Of a DNA stretch of 64,000 nucleotides, positions 1 to 7,884 are shown piece by piece; positions within the stretch are counted from its first letter, which is position 1, and each line of letters begins with the position of its first letter. The notes beneath the pieces were generated by a model that saw only the letters and a list, made by a program, of their open reading frames with translations, searched no databases and had not been told where the DNA came from. This stretch comes from Thermosporothrix hazakensis (GTDB lineage Bacteria > Chloroflexota > Ktedonobacteria > Ktedonobacterales > Ktedonobacteraceae): contig NZ_QKUF01000004.1 of assembly GCF_003253565.1 (NCBI RefSeq), positions 234,782-298,781 of the forward strand. The letters are read 5' to 3'. Position numbers and translations under genes: made by a program.

Positions 1-1
1 C

Positions 2-2338
2 CGTTCAGATCAGGGATATGAGGCACATTACGACCAATTGGTTCTTGCAACGGGAAGCCGCCCTTTCATTCCGCCACTGGACAATCTCTATGCCGCTCCC
101 TCCCAATTCAAACCCGGCATCTTTGTCTTTCGTACGCTTGACGATTGTCGCACCATGCTTGATTTCGCGGCAGGTGCTCGGAGAGCAATCGTACTTGGTG
201 GTGGACTGCTCGGGCTAGAAACGGCCCGGGGACTGTTGGCTCGTGGATTAGAAGTCCATATAGTGCATGCTTCTCCGGTCCTCATGAACGCGCAACTCGA
301 TGAGTCGGCTAGCGCGATATTGCTGACCACGTTACAGCGGCTAGGCCTGCATGTCCACCTGGAACGACATACCATCGCAGCCCTCGGTGAGCAACACTTC
401 ACCGGCCTGGCGTTTCGCGACGGCTCGACGCTCGATGGCGATATGCTGGTGATCTCAACCGGAATTCGGCCCAATACCGAGCTTGCGATACAGGCCGGAT
501 TAACCGTCGAGCGCGGGATTCTCGTTGATGATACGCTTGCCACGTCCGATCCTGCTATCTTTGCGATAGGTGAATGTGCACAGCATCGAGGCAAGACGTA
601 TGGGATTGTCGCACCTCTCTGGGAGCAGGCTCGCGTCCTTGCTGAGCGTCTGACACATGCACACACTCTTGCTCACACATCTGCTAACACGCTTACCAGC
701 ACATCTACTGACACACCATCACACACACCTGCTAACATATCTGCTAACACACTCTCTAACACATCTGCTAACATATCTACTGACACACTTCACAGCACTT
801 CGCCAAACATTCTCACTCACATGCTTTATAAGGGCTCAAGCCTCTCAACCAGACTAAAGGTCATGGATATCGAACTTCTTGTTCTGGGGGAAGATTGGCG
901 CGTACGCGCCAAAGACGAGGTTCTCTCGTATGCTGAGCCTGAGAAGGGTATCTACAAAAAGATACTCATCCGGGAGAATCGTTTAGAAAATGCAATTCTA
1001 CTGGGCGACTGCTCGGGTGCGGCTCGCCTGCAACATTACTTTGAGCGTAAACAGCCGCTTCCCGAGAATCGCGCCGAGTTGCTCATATCCCTCTTCAACC
1101 TCGGGGCACTCAATTCCGGGCTTTCTCTTGACCCCGCTCAGGAGCTGGCCGAGCTGCCGGACGATGCCCAGATCTGTAACTGCAACGGTGTGACGAAAGG
1201 CACGATTATCGCGGCGGTTAAGGCGGGCAAGCGCAGCCTTCCTATGCTCACGGCAGCAACGCGGGCCGGTACCGGTTGTGGCTCCTGCAAGGGACAGGTG
1301 CAGGTACTGCTGGAGCTTGCCGCAGGCAGCGAGTTGATTGAAGACCCCTCGATTCACTACTACGTGCCGGGTGTTCCCCTGCGCAAGCCAGAACTGGTGC
1401 AGGCAATCAAGGAACAGCAATTACGTAGCGTCTCCGCAGTCTTCAAGGCGCTCGCCAATGGTAAGGAGGACCCACAGAGCAAGGCCGGGCTGGCTTCGCT
1501 ACTCAAAATTATCTGGGGGAAGGAGTACGAGGATGAACGAGATGCCCGCTTTATCAATGACCGTGTACACGCCAATATCCAGAACAATGGCACGTTCAGC
1601 GTCGTACCGCGTATCTATGGAGGCATCACCTCTCCGCAAGAACTTCGTCGGATCGCGGATGTCGCAGAAAAGTATCAGGTGCCGATGGTCAAGCTCACCG
1701 GAGGGCAGCGCATCGATCTGCTAGGCGTGCGTAAGGAGCACCTGCCCGCCGTCTGGCGCGAACTCGGAATGCCCTCAGGTCATGCCTACACAAAAGCCTT
1801 CCGGACCTGTAAAACCTGCGTCGGCAGCGAATTTTGTCGCTTCGGCCTGGGCGATAGCACAGCGCTCGGGGTCAAAATCGAACAACGCTTTCAAGGGATT
1901 GAATCGCCCCATAAACTGAAGCTTGCCGTCTCGGGATGTCCCCGCAATTGTGCAGAATCAACAACAAAGGATATCGGCGTTGTTGCTATCGAGGGCGGCC
2001 AGTGGGAAATCTATATCGGTGGGGCAGCGGGCTCTCGCGTACGCAAAGGCGACCTTCTCTGCACTGTCAACACTCATGATGAGGCCCTTCAGCTTATCGG
2101 GCGCTTTATGCAATATTATCGGGAACACGCCAGGTATCAGGAACGAACCTATGCATTTGTAGAGCGCATCGGCATCGAACGGATACGCCAGCTTCTGCTT
2201 GAAGATGTTGAAGGCATCGCCACACAGCTCGATCAGGCGATTCAGGAAGCGGTTGACGCCTATCGCGACCCCTGGCAGGAAGCGGAGCGACCCGTGACCG
2301 CGAATCAGTTTGCTGAAGTGCTCGCATACACAGAATAG
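2..2338 (+). CDS. nirB: nitrite reductase [NAD(P)H] large subunit, 5' end outside window
   Basis: Cytoplasmic siroheme/4Fe-4S/FAD enzyme that reduces nitrite to ammonium. The reading frame is already open at base 2, where YDQLVLATGSRPFIPP of the FAD/NAD domain is read, so the start lies upstream of the window. Visible domain order: pyridine nucleotide-disulfide oxidoreductase, an unusual Thr/Ser/Asn/His-rich insertion (about 650-830), a BFD-like [2Fe-2S] domain (CNCNGVTKGTI and GTGCGSC), a nitrite/sulfite reductase half-domain (GGQRIDLLGV), and the siroheme/4Fe-4S cysteines in CKTCVGSEFC and SGCPRNCAES. nirD follows after 13 bp, so the two are cotranscribed. The insertion sits where other NirB proteins have only a short loop, and a 16-bp palindrome (895-910) lies just after it in frame. 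Family assignment is secure; whether the insertion affects activity is unknown. Confidence 0.95.
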   Translation, partial: RSDQGYEAHYDQLVLATGSRPFIPPLDNLYAAPSQFKPGIFVFRTLDDCRTMLDFAAGARRAIVLGGGLLGLETARGLLARGLEVHIVHASPVLMNAQLDESASAILLTTLQRLGLHVHLERHTIAALGEQHFTGLAFRDGSTLDGDMLVISTGIRPNTELAIQAGLTVERGILVDDTLATSDPAIFAIGECAQHRGKTYGIVAPLWEQARVLAERLTHAHTLAHTSANTLTSTSTDTPSHTPANISANTLSNTSANISTDTLHSTSPNILTHMLYKGSSLSTRLKVMDIELLVLGEDWRVRAKDEVLSYAEPEKGIYKKILIRENRLENAILLGDCSGAARLQHYFERKQPLPENRAELLISLFNLGALNSGLSLDPAQELAELPDDAQICNCNGVTKGTIIAAVKAGKRSLPMLTAATRAGTGCGSCKGQVQVLLELAAGSELIEDPSIHYYVPGVPLRKPELVQAIKEQQLRSVSAVFKALANGKEDPQSKAGLASLLKIIWGKEYEDERDARFINDRVHANIQNNGTFSVVPRIYGGITSPQELRRIADVAEKYQVPMVKLTGGQRIDLLGVRKEHLPAVWRELGMPSGHAYTKAFRTCKTCVGSEFCRFGLGDSTALGVKIEQRFQGIESPHKLKLAVSGCPRNCAESTTKDIGVVAIEGGQWEIYIGGAAGSRVRKGDLLCTVNTHDEALQLIGRFMQYYREHARYQERTYAFVERIGIERIRQLLLEDVEGIATQLDQAIQEAVDAYRDPWQEAERPVTANQFAEVLAYTE
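651..830 (+). repeat. low-complexity Thr/Ser/Asn/His insertion within nirB
   Basis: Degenerate tandem units of the form acacatctgctaac, near a 15-base period, encode repeats such as HTSANTL, STDTPSH and NISANTL. The reading frame is kept. The insert splits the usual link between the NAD-binding domain (ending WEQARVLAERLT) and the SSLSTRLKV strand. Confidence 0.85.
895..910. repeat. 16-bp palindrome TGGCGCGTACGCGCCA, copy 1 (inside nirB)
   Basis: Perfect palindrome, read in the nirB frame as W-R-V-R-A; the T of TGG is base 896 and the preceding base is also T. It lies about 65 bp after the low-complexity insertion. Identical 16-mers occur near 19186, 28320, 44912, 45490 and 51035. Confidence 0.9.
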
Positions 2339-2351
2339 GAGGCTTGCACCT

Positions 2352-2708
2352 ATGACCATTAGCGTTTCTTCAGGTGTTTCGACTACTCCACGCACCACAA
2401 CGACCTATCATCTGGGTTCAATCGAACAGATACCGCCAGGAGAAGGCCGGGTCTATGTGGTAGCCGGAAGGCAGATTGCCATTTTCCGCACCCGTGACGA
2501 TACCCTCTATGCAACGCAGGCTCATTGTCCTCACAGAAATGGGCCGCTCGCTGATGGCCTTGTGGGCTCGCACACTGTGCTCTGTCCTCTGCATAGCTAT
2601 CAATTCGATTTAAGGACAGGAGCCCCCTCAATGCCGTCCTGCACGGCACTCACGCTATATCCGGTGACGGTGGACAGCTCCAGGAATATCGTGCTACAGC
2701 TAGAATAA
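2352..2708 (+). CDS. nirD: nitrite reductase small subunit, Rieske-type
   Basis: 118-residue NirD. It carries a Rieske-like signature, CPH at HCPHRNGPLADG and CPLH at LCPLHSYQFDLRTG, giving the two Cys and two His ligands of a [2Fe-2S] cluster. NirD pairs with NirB in cytoplasmic nitrite reduction. The ATG at 2352 is chosen because TAGGAGG lies 7-13 bases upstream, directly after the nirB stop; a longer frame from 2310 would overlap nirB and lacks a ribosome site. N-terminal residues 1-20 are Ser/Thr-rich and not conserved-looking. Confidence 0.93.
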   Translation: MTISVSSGVSTTPRTTTTYHLGSIEQIPPGEGRVYVVAGRQIAIFRTRDDTLYATQAHCPHRNGPLADGLVGSHTVLCPLHSYQFDLRTGAPSMPSCTALTLYPVTVDSSRNIVLQLE

Positions 2709-3100
2709 ATCGTCCTCCTTTGTTCCGTCTGCTTGCTCTACTCCGCGAACAGGGGCAGGCTCGTACTGCCAGTGTCCTTTACTCGCAATGGTGCGATAGA
2801 AGCAGCGGCGCTTCCTGTAGTAATTCGGGAGAGTGACACATCCTCCGGTCGCTCTCCTTTTCATTGCACTTCTGTTTATTACGGTTCTGCTTCAGCAGCA
2901 CATCAAACAGTGCAAATGCTCTTCCAATTCTTTGCGCTCCTGCATCGGCAAACTGAACGCCCCACGCAAACAGAGAGAGCAAGACGGGTTCCAGCGTGCG
3001 CCCACACAGCAGCGCCGGTCCGTGGAAAGAATAGGCCCGGAATCGGTCACGCCCTCCAATTTCCTCAGCGAGGGGGACTATTTTCTCAGAGGATTTGCAT
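2709..3100. other. intergenic region, no recognised gene
   Basis: Open frames exist on both strands but none resembles a known protein or has a convincing ribosome site. It separates the nir operon from the convergent ABC transporter operon. No clear terminator was seen directly after nirD. Confidence 0.5.
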
Positions 3101-3134
3101 ATGAGGATCACGTGACAATGCATGTGATCCTCAT
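3101..3134 (-). terminator. hairpin at the end of the ABC transporter operon
   Basis: Inverted repeat ATGAGGATCACGTG / CATGTGATCCTCAT (14-bp arms, one mismatch, 6-base loop) just beyond the stop of the permease gene. No T-run follows on the minus strand, so it could be a 3'-stabilising hairpin rather than an intrinsic terminator. Confidence 0.45.
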
Positions 3135-3138
3135 AGCC

Positions 3139-4011
3139 TCACTTGATTTCAGCGATCGCCACACCGCTATCAATGTACCGCTGCCCTATCGCGTAAAGCA
3201 GCACCGGAACCGCCAGCGCAATGACCGTCGCGGCCATCATCTGCGGATACACCGAGGTGTACCCATCGGTGAAGTAGAGCAAACCAAGCGGGATCGTTCG
3301 GTTATTCTGGCTGCTCAAATAAATCAGCGGGTTCCAGGCATCACGCCAGCTCGCCAGAAACGAGAAGATCGCCACCACAATGATGACCGGTTTCGACTGC
3401 GGCAGGATGATATTCCACCAGATCCGCAGGTTGCTACAGCCATCGATTCGCGCCGCCTCGTCAAGCTCCTTCGGCAATTCCATAAAGAACTGACGGAACA
3501 GAAAGATGTTAAAGGCCGAACCAAAAAGCTGCGGCACGATGATCGGCCAGAAGGTATCAATCCATTTCAGGTTGCGAAAAATCACGTACAACGGAATGGT
3601 TAATACCTGTGATGGCAGCATCAGCGTCGACAACATCAGGATAAACCAGAGCGTGCGCCCGGGAAAACGAAAGCGGGCGAAGCCAAAAGCAACCAGCGAT
3701 GACGAAAGCGTATTGACGACCATCGCATAGATCGCTAACAGAACGCTGTTCAACACATAGCGCCCGAAGTTGTATCTGGTAAAGGCCTCGACATAGTTCG
3801 ACCAGACAAACGGCTGCGGAATCCACTGAATCGGCACGGCATAATATTGCGTCTGGTTTTTCAACGAGGCAGAAAGCAGCCAGATAAACGGCAGCAGAAT
3901 ACAGAATGCCACCACCACCAGGATGATATAGGTCAGAATGATACTGAGGCGCTGCAACGTGCGCCCCCGCTGATACAGCGCATGCCGTGTCGTCTCTGCC
4001 TGTGAGCTCAT
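3139..4011 (-). CDS. carbohydrate ABC transporter permease, MalG/LacG type
   Basis: 290-residue inner-membrane permease with about six predicted membrane segments (first at residues 22-48) and the EAA cytoplasmic loop EAARIDGCSNLRIWWNIILP that docks with the ATPase. It is the last gene of the lacI-SBP-permease-permease operon and starts 14 bp after the preceding permease, with GGAAGGAGG as ribosome site. No ATPase gene is present here, so a shared MsiK-type ATPase encoded elsewhere is likely (known for many such loci, inferred here). The substrate is probably a cello-, manno- or xylo-oligosaccharide, judging from the neighbouring cellulase genes. Confidence 0.92.
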   Translation of the reverse strand: MSSQAETTRHALYQRGRTLQRLSIILTYIILVVVAFCILLPFIWLLSASLKNQTQYYAVPIQWIPQPFVWSNYVEAFTRYNFGRYVLNSVLLAIYAMVVNTLSSSLVAFGFARFRFPGRTLWFILMLSTLMLPSQVLTIPLYVIFRNLKWIDTFWPIIVPQLFGSAFNIFLFRQFFMELPKELDEAARIDGCSNLRIWWNIILPQSKPVIIVVAIFSFLASWRDAWNPLIYLSSQNNRTIPLGLLYFTDGYTSVYPQMMAATVIALAVPVLLYAIGQRYIDSGVAIAEIK

Positions 4012-4025
4012 CTCTTCCTCCTTCC

Positions 4026-5027
4026 CTACCAGCGATCAGTATTGCCCGAACGCCGGAAGATCAACAGCACAACGATAGTCAGCACAAGCGTTATCAGGAA
4101 GATCACAACAGCCAGAGCCGAGCCATAACCATAGTTTCGGGAGACGAACGCCTGCTGATACAGGTAGGTCAGGAACGTCGAGAGGCTGTTATGATAGCCC
4201 AACACGCTTCCCAGGCCGCTTACACCGACAGAGCCAGAACCACCACCGGCAAAAATCAGCGCCGTATCGAAGACCTGAATATGGCCGATCAGCGTCATAA
4301 TTGTGTTAAAGAGAATGACGGGCGTTAATAGCGGCAGGGTAATATAGCGGAAGCGATGCCAGGCCCCCGCGCCGTCAATACGAGCCGCCTCGTAATAGGT
4401 CTGCGAAATTCCCTTCAGACCCGCAATGAAGATCAACATCGTACCGCCCACAAACCAGAAGTTGACGAAAATGAGCGCCACAAGCCCGATCTCGGGATTA
4501 TTATAGTTGTTGAGCCAGTTCACCGGAGCAATACCGAAAAGCCCCAGAATCGTATTGAACAGCCCGTACTCGCCCGCATTGAAGACCTGCACAAACATCG
4601 AACCAATCGCGACCCCGACCATCAGGCTTGGTAGATATAGCACGGTCCGAAAAAAGTGGTTTCCGGGAAAGGCCCGGCTGAGCAGCAGCGCCAACGCAAG
4701 CCCTCCCACGATATAGATGACTGTCGAGGCAGTCACATACAGCAACATATGCCAGCATGTTGCGGCGAAGACAGGATCATGAAACAGCAATTGCTCGTAG
4801 TTCTGAAACCCGATCCATTGCGGCTTGCCAAACAATTTGTAGCGAGTAAAGCTGTTATAGATCGTGTTCAGCAGCGGATACAGGTAAAAGAGTAAGAAGC
4901 CAATAATCCAGGGAGAGATGAAGAGATAGCCAGCGACAGCCTCCCTTCCAAAAAAGCGCTTCCTGGTTTGCTTCGAGCGCTTCGCTTTGAGAGCAACCGC
5001 ATCCCTGGCATGCTCGGTTATCGCCAT
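4026..5027 (-). CDS. carbohydrate ABC transporter permease, MalF/UgpA type
   Basis: 333-residue permease partner with a basic cytoplasmic N-terminus (residues 1-30), a first membrane helix at FISPWIIGFLLFYLYP, and the EAA loop EAARIDGAGAWHRFRYITLP. It forms a heterodimeric channel with the MalG-type permease that follows. The Shine-Dalgarno AAGGAG lies inside a small hairpin, ACAAAG-loop-CTTTGT, at 5028-5043, which could lower its expression relative to the binding protein. Confidence 0.92.
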   Translation of the reverse strand: MAITEHARDAVALKAKRSKQTRKRFFGREAVAGYLFISPWIIGFLLFYLYPLLNTIYNSFTRYKLFGKPQWIGFQNYEQLLFHDPVFAATCWHMLLYVTASTVIYIVGGLALALLLSRAFPGNHFFRTVLYLPSLMVGVAIGSMFVQVFNAGEYGLFNTILGLFGIAPVNWLNNYNNPEIGLVALIFVNFWFVGGTMLIFIAGLKGISQTYYEAARIDGAGAWHRFRYITLPLLTPVILFNTIMTLIGHIQVFDTALIFAGGGSGSVGVSGLGSVLGYHNSLSTFLTYLYQQAFVSRNYGYGSALAVVIFLITLVLTIVVLLIFRRSGNTDRW

Positions 5028-5043
5028 ACAAAGACTCCTTTGT
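5028..5043 (-). promoter_or_regulatory. hairpin overlapping the ribosome site of the MalF-type permease
   Basis: On the minus strand ACAAAGGAGTCTTTGT folds into a 6-bp stem with loop GAGT and ends directly at the ATG. The AAGGAG ribosome site is partly in the stem. Reduced translation of the permease relative to the binding protein is inferred. Confidence 0.4.
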
Positions 5044-5084
5044 CAAGGAACAGCAGAGAATGCATCCTGCATCTCCCTCAGATC

Positions 5085-6404
5085 TTATGAGGCCGAAGAG
5101 AGGGCCGCATTTCCCTTTTGCTCCATCTGTTGCGCAGCCTGTTCAGGAGAAAGCTTTCCACTCGCCAGATCAGGTAAGATATTCGTGTACTCATCGAGGA
5201 GCTTCTGATGAGGAGTCATGACGATTGGCTTGAAATATTTCGCGGCCTCCGTCAGCGTGGGAACATACTGCTTCGGTGTCAAGTAGTCGGACATCTGATT
5301 GAAGGCGGTGACGTTTGTTGGCACATCGCTCAATTTGGCGTAGGTCTTGTTCGGCTCTGTCTGCGTCACCCATTTGATGAACTCCCAGGCCTCGTTGACG
5401 TGCTGGCTCCCCTGATAGATACCGAAGCTATTGGCATTTCCTAATGTCACCTGTTTGCCATTGATCCCAAAGATTGGCGTTGCTCCGATCTTGTCCTGTA
5501 GCTTCTGCTGCTCGATCTGGGCAAAGGTAAAAGCACCGACACGCGCAAAAGCGACCTTTTCCGTCAGCAGGCTATCAATATCACCTGTGCCCCAGGGACC
5601 ATTCACCTGTTCAGTAAAGGGGACAGCCAGGTGCTCCGTATAGAGGCTCTGCCAATCTGCCAGGCCCTTTATCCCCTGAGGAGAGTTGAGCAACAGCTTC
5701 TTCGGATTCACCGGGTTGTCATAGACCTGCCCGCCCTCTAATTCGATAAGCATAGTCCAGAGCGGGTCAAGATTGTTGATGTTGATGGCGTATTGCGTAT
5801 ATTTCCCGTTCTCTTGCTTGACAAGCTTCTTCGCAATCGCTTTAAATTCATCAAAGCTCATCGGTTTCACAGGATCAGGGAAGGGGACACCGGCCTTTTT
5901 CAGCAGGTCTTTGTTATACCCGAGCAGTGGAACATACATCCCCACAGGCAAGGTGAACTGTTTACCGTTCCAGCTACAAAGACTCATCGCCTCAGGTTTG
6001 AGCGCCTTCACCACATCCTGATAGCCCGGGAGCGTGCTCAGATCATACAGGGCTTCCTGTTCATAGTAGGGAGCTGCCTGGCTGCCTGCCATGCCAATAA
6101 TATCATAGGCGTTGCCACCGGCTACCGTGGTCTGAAGTTTGCTCCAATAGTTGCCCCAGGGAAGGATCTCCGCTTTGATCTTGATGTTGGGATGCGTCTT
6201 CTCGAACTCCTTGATCCAGGCAAGCATAGCGTTGTCTTTGACCGGTCCATTACTCCACCAACCATACGTCAAAGTGACCGACTCACCACCAGATGACGAG
6301 TCATCCGAGCCACAAGCAGCAAGCACTGAACCGGCAACGCTCATACTGAGTGCCGCTTTACCACTGTTCATGAGGAAACGTCGTCGTGACATCGAAAATA
6401 CCAT
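5085..6404 (-). CDS. extracellular sugar-binding lipoprotein of ABC transporter
   Basis: 439-residue family 1 solute-binding protein. The N-terminus carries a twin-arginine-like SRRRFLM motif followed by a lipobox (LAAC), so it is a probable Tat-exported lipoprotein on the outer face of the membrane. The body has the usual two-lobe pattern (TLTYGWWSNG at the N-terminus, many Trp/Tyr for sugar stacking). A GAAGGAG site precedes the ATG at 6404. It lies 57 bp upstream of the permeases and 72 bp downstream of lacI, all on the minus strand, consistent with one operon. The substrate is inferred only from the adjacent GH48, GH5 and GH74 genes. Confidence 0.93.
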   Translation of the reverse strand: MVFSMSRRRFLMNSGKAALSMSVAGSVLAACGSDDSSSGGESVTLTYGWWSNGPVKDNAMLAWIKEFEKTHPNIKIKAEILPWGNYWSKLQTTVAGGNAYDIIGMAGSQAAPYYEQEALYDLSTLPGYQDVVKALKPEAMSLCSWNGKQFTLPVGMYVPLLGYNKDLLKKAGVPFPDPVKPMSFDEFKAIAKKLVKQENGKYTQYAININNLDPLWTMLIELEGGQVYDNPVNPKKLLLNSPQGIKGLADWQSLYTEHLAVPFTEQVNGPWGTGDIDSLLTEKVAFARVGAFTFAQIEQQKLQDKIGATPIFGINGKQVTLGNANSFGIYQGSQHVNEAWEFIKWVTQTEPNKTYAKLSDVPTNVTAFNQMSDYLTPKQYVPTLTEAAKYFKPIVMTPHQKLLDEYTNILPDLASGKLSPEQAAQQMEQKGNAALSSAS

Positions 6405-6476
6405 TGCTTGTTCACTCCTTCGTAGAACATGAGAGCTGTGTTGAAGCGAGAAGACAGGTATCTCGCTTCAGAACAC

Positions 6477-7553
6477 TTATTGCTTACAGGAACGTACAGA
6501 GTCACGCTTGACAAGCTTTACCGCTACAATGCAGGTAATGGCTGTCATGTTCGGTTCCATACTTCGATCTTGAAGCCGCCTCACAGCAACATTGCCCATC
6601 GCCTCCTTATCGATATGGACGGTTGTCAGCGCCGGGGTCAGATGCTCCACCATGTCGATATCATCGAACCCAATCAATGAAACATCTTCGGGAACACGCA
6701 GCCCGGCCTCGCGCAAGGCCTTCATTGCCCCGATCGCGACATTGTCATTTGCTCCGAAGAGGGCGGTAAAGTGCACCCCTCGCTCAAGCAAGCGCTTGCA
6801 GGCAGCATAGGCGCTATCGGGGTGAAGCTCGCTCTCCTCAAAAAGCGCATAATCAACAGGAATCCCGGCATCCAGGAGGGCCGCACGATAGCCCGCCGCG
6901 CGCCGTTCCAGCGTATAGATTCGGTTTCTGGGTCGGGGCCCGGGAAGCACAGGGCCACCAATAAAGGCAATCTCTTTGTGCCCCTCCTCTATCAAATACT
7001 CAACAGCAGCCCGAGCTCCCTCGAAGTTATCGCACAGGACCGAATCAACCGAAATGCCTGTCACATGGTTATCTACCAGGACCAGCGGAATATTCAGGCG
7101 CTGGATCTGCTGAACGGTCTCCGGCTCGGCAGGGCCAACCAGCAGGATTCCACCGAGCTTCATCTTGCTGATCGTCTCAAGTAGCGCGTCGGGATCGGAA
7201 GTCAGTTCTCCGATTGCTCGATAGGTTACTTTCATGTTGAGCTGCCGCGCCGTGTTCTCCACGCCATCGAGAATATGTGACCAGAAGGGATTATTCGTTG
7301 CCGCATTGGTATCAAGATAGGAGCAATACAGAAAGCCGATCTCCTTCAAAGCGCTACTGTCCCCACGGCCTGCGCCCCGCTGACTAACGGCGCGTGTATA
7401 GCCGAGTCGTGCCGCTGCACGCAAGACGCGCTCGCGAATCTCATCGGTTACATTGCTGTGGTTATTGAACACCCTTGAGACCGTTCCTACCGATACATCA
7501 GCCTCACGTGCGATATCTTTCACTGTCACAGAGCTGCCTGCTTTTTGTTTCAT
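6477..7553 (-). CDS. LacI-family transcriptional regulator (cell-wall sugar regulon)
   Basis: 358 residues: an N-terminal LacI HTH (VTVKDIAREADVSVGTVSRV, residues 9-28), a hinge, and a periplasmic-binding-protein-like sensor domain (GFLYCSYLD onward; GANDNVAIGAMKAL; SLIGFDDID). First gene of the regulator-binding protein-permease operon. Two copies of TTTCAWTGAAA lie 24-55 bp upstream of the start and near-identical sequences occur before GH5 and GH74. Autoregulation and control of the hydrolase genes are therefore inferred. The inducer is probably a disaccharide released by those enzymes. Confidence 0.93.
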   Translation of the reverse strand: MKQKAGSSVTVKDIAREADVSVGTVSRVFNNHSNVTDEIRERVLRAAARLGYTRAVSQRGAGRGDSSALKEIGFLYCSYLDTNAATNNPFWSHILDGVENTARQLNMKVTYRAIGELTSDPDALLETISKMKLGGILLVGPAEPETVQQIQRLNIPLVLVDNHVTGISVDSVLCDNFEGARAAVEYLIEEGHKEIAFIGGPVLPGPRPRNRIYTLERRAAGYRAALLDAGIPVDYALFEESELHPDSAYAACKRLLERGVHFTALFGANDNVAIGAMKALREAGLRVPEDVSLIGFDDIDMVEHLTPALTTVHIDKEAMGNVAVRRLQDRSMEPNMTAITCIVAVKLVKRDSVRSCKQ

Positions 7554-7576
7554 CCTCGCCTACTCTCACTACGCTC

Positions 7577-7608
7577 TTTCAATGAAATTCATCATTGTTT
7601 CATTGAAA
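7577..7608. promoter_or_regulatory. paired operator TTTCAATGAAA / TTTCATTGAAA upstream of lacI
   Basis: Two 11-bp pseudo-palindromes at 7577-7587 and 7598-7608, 21 bp apart start to start (two helical turns). The second is the reverse complement of the first. The same motif recurs at 13370-13402 and, less perfectly, at 13561. Probable binding site of the adjacent LacI regulator. Confidence 0.65.
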
Positions 7609-7835
7609 AAGTAATACCATATACTTTCTCTACTGTCAATATCTTCTCGTTGAACCGGCTCCATAGGCCGCAAGTGCCCCGTACATAGAGTCGGTCTATC
7701 TGTTCCTTATACGTTTCTATTCTCAATCCCTTCACATAAAAAGCAAGAGCGGGGCTGTTTTCGCGGAAAGATGCACGGACACCCTCTTTATCAGAGCGCC
7801 TCAGAAGCAGATGAACGTTCATGAACAAGAGAAAA

Positions 7836-7869
7836 GGAACCCCCGGAACCAACAGGCCCGGGGTATTCC
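7836..7869 (-). terminator. terminator of the GH48 gene
   Basis: GGAA-CCCCGG / CCGGGG-TTCC stem with a small internal bulge, followed on the minus strand by TTTTCTCTT. It lies 16 bp beyond the GH48 stop codon. Confidence 0.6.
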
Positions 7870-7884
7870 CATGCATGACGAGCG

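Noticed and set aside
2833..3603. 256-residue plus-strand ORF
   Set aside because: Most of it lies antisense to the permease gene, is rich in Arg/His/Gln as antisense frames are, and matches nothing.
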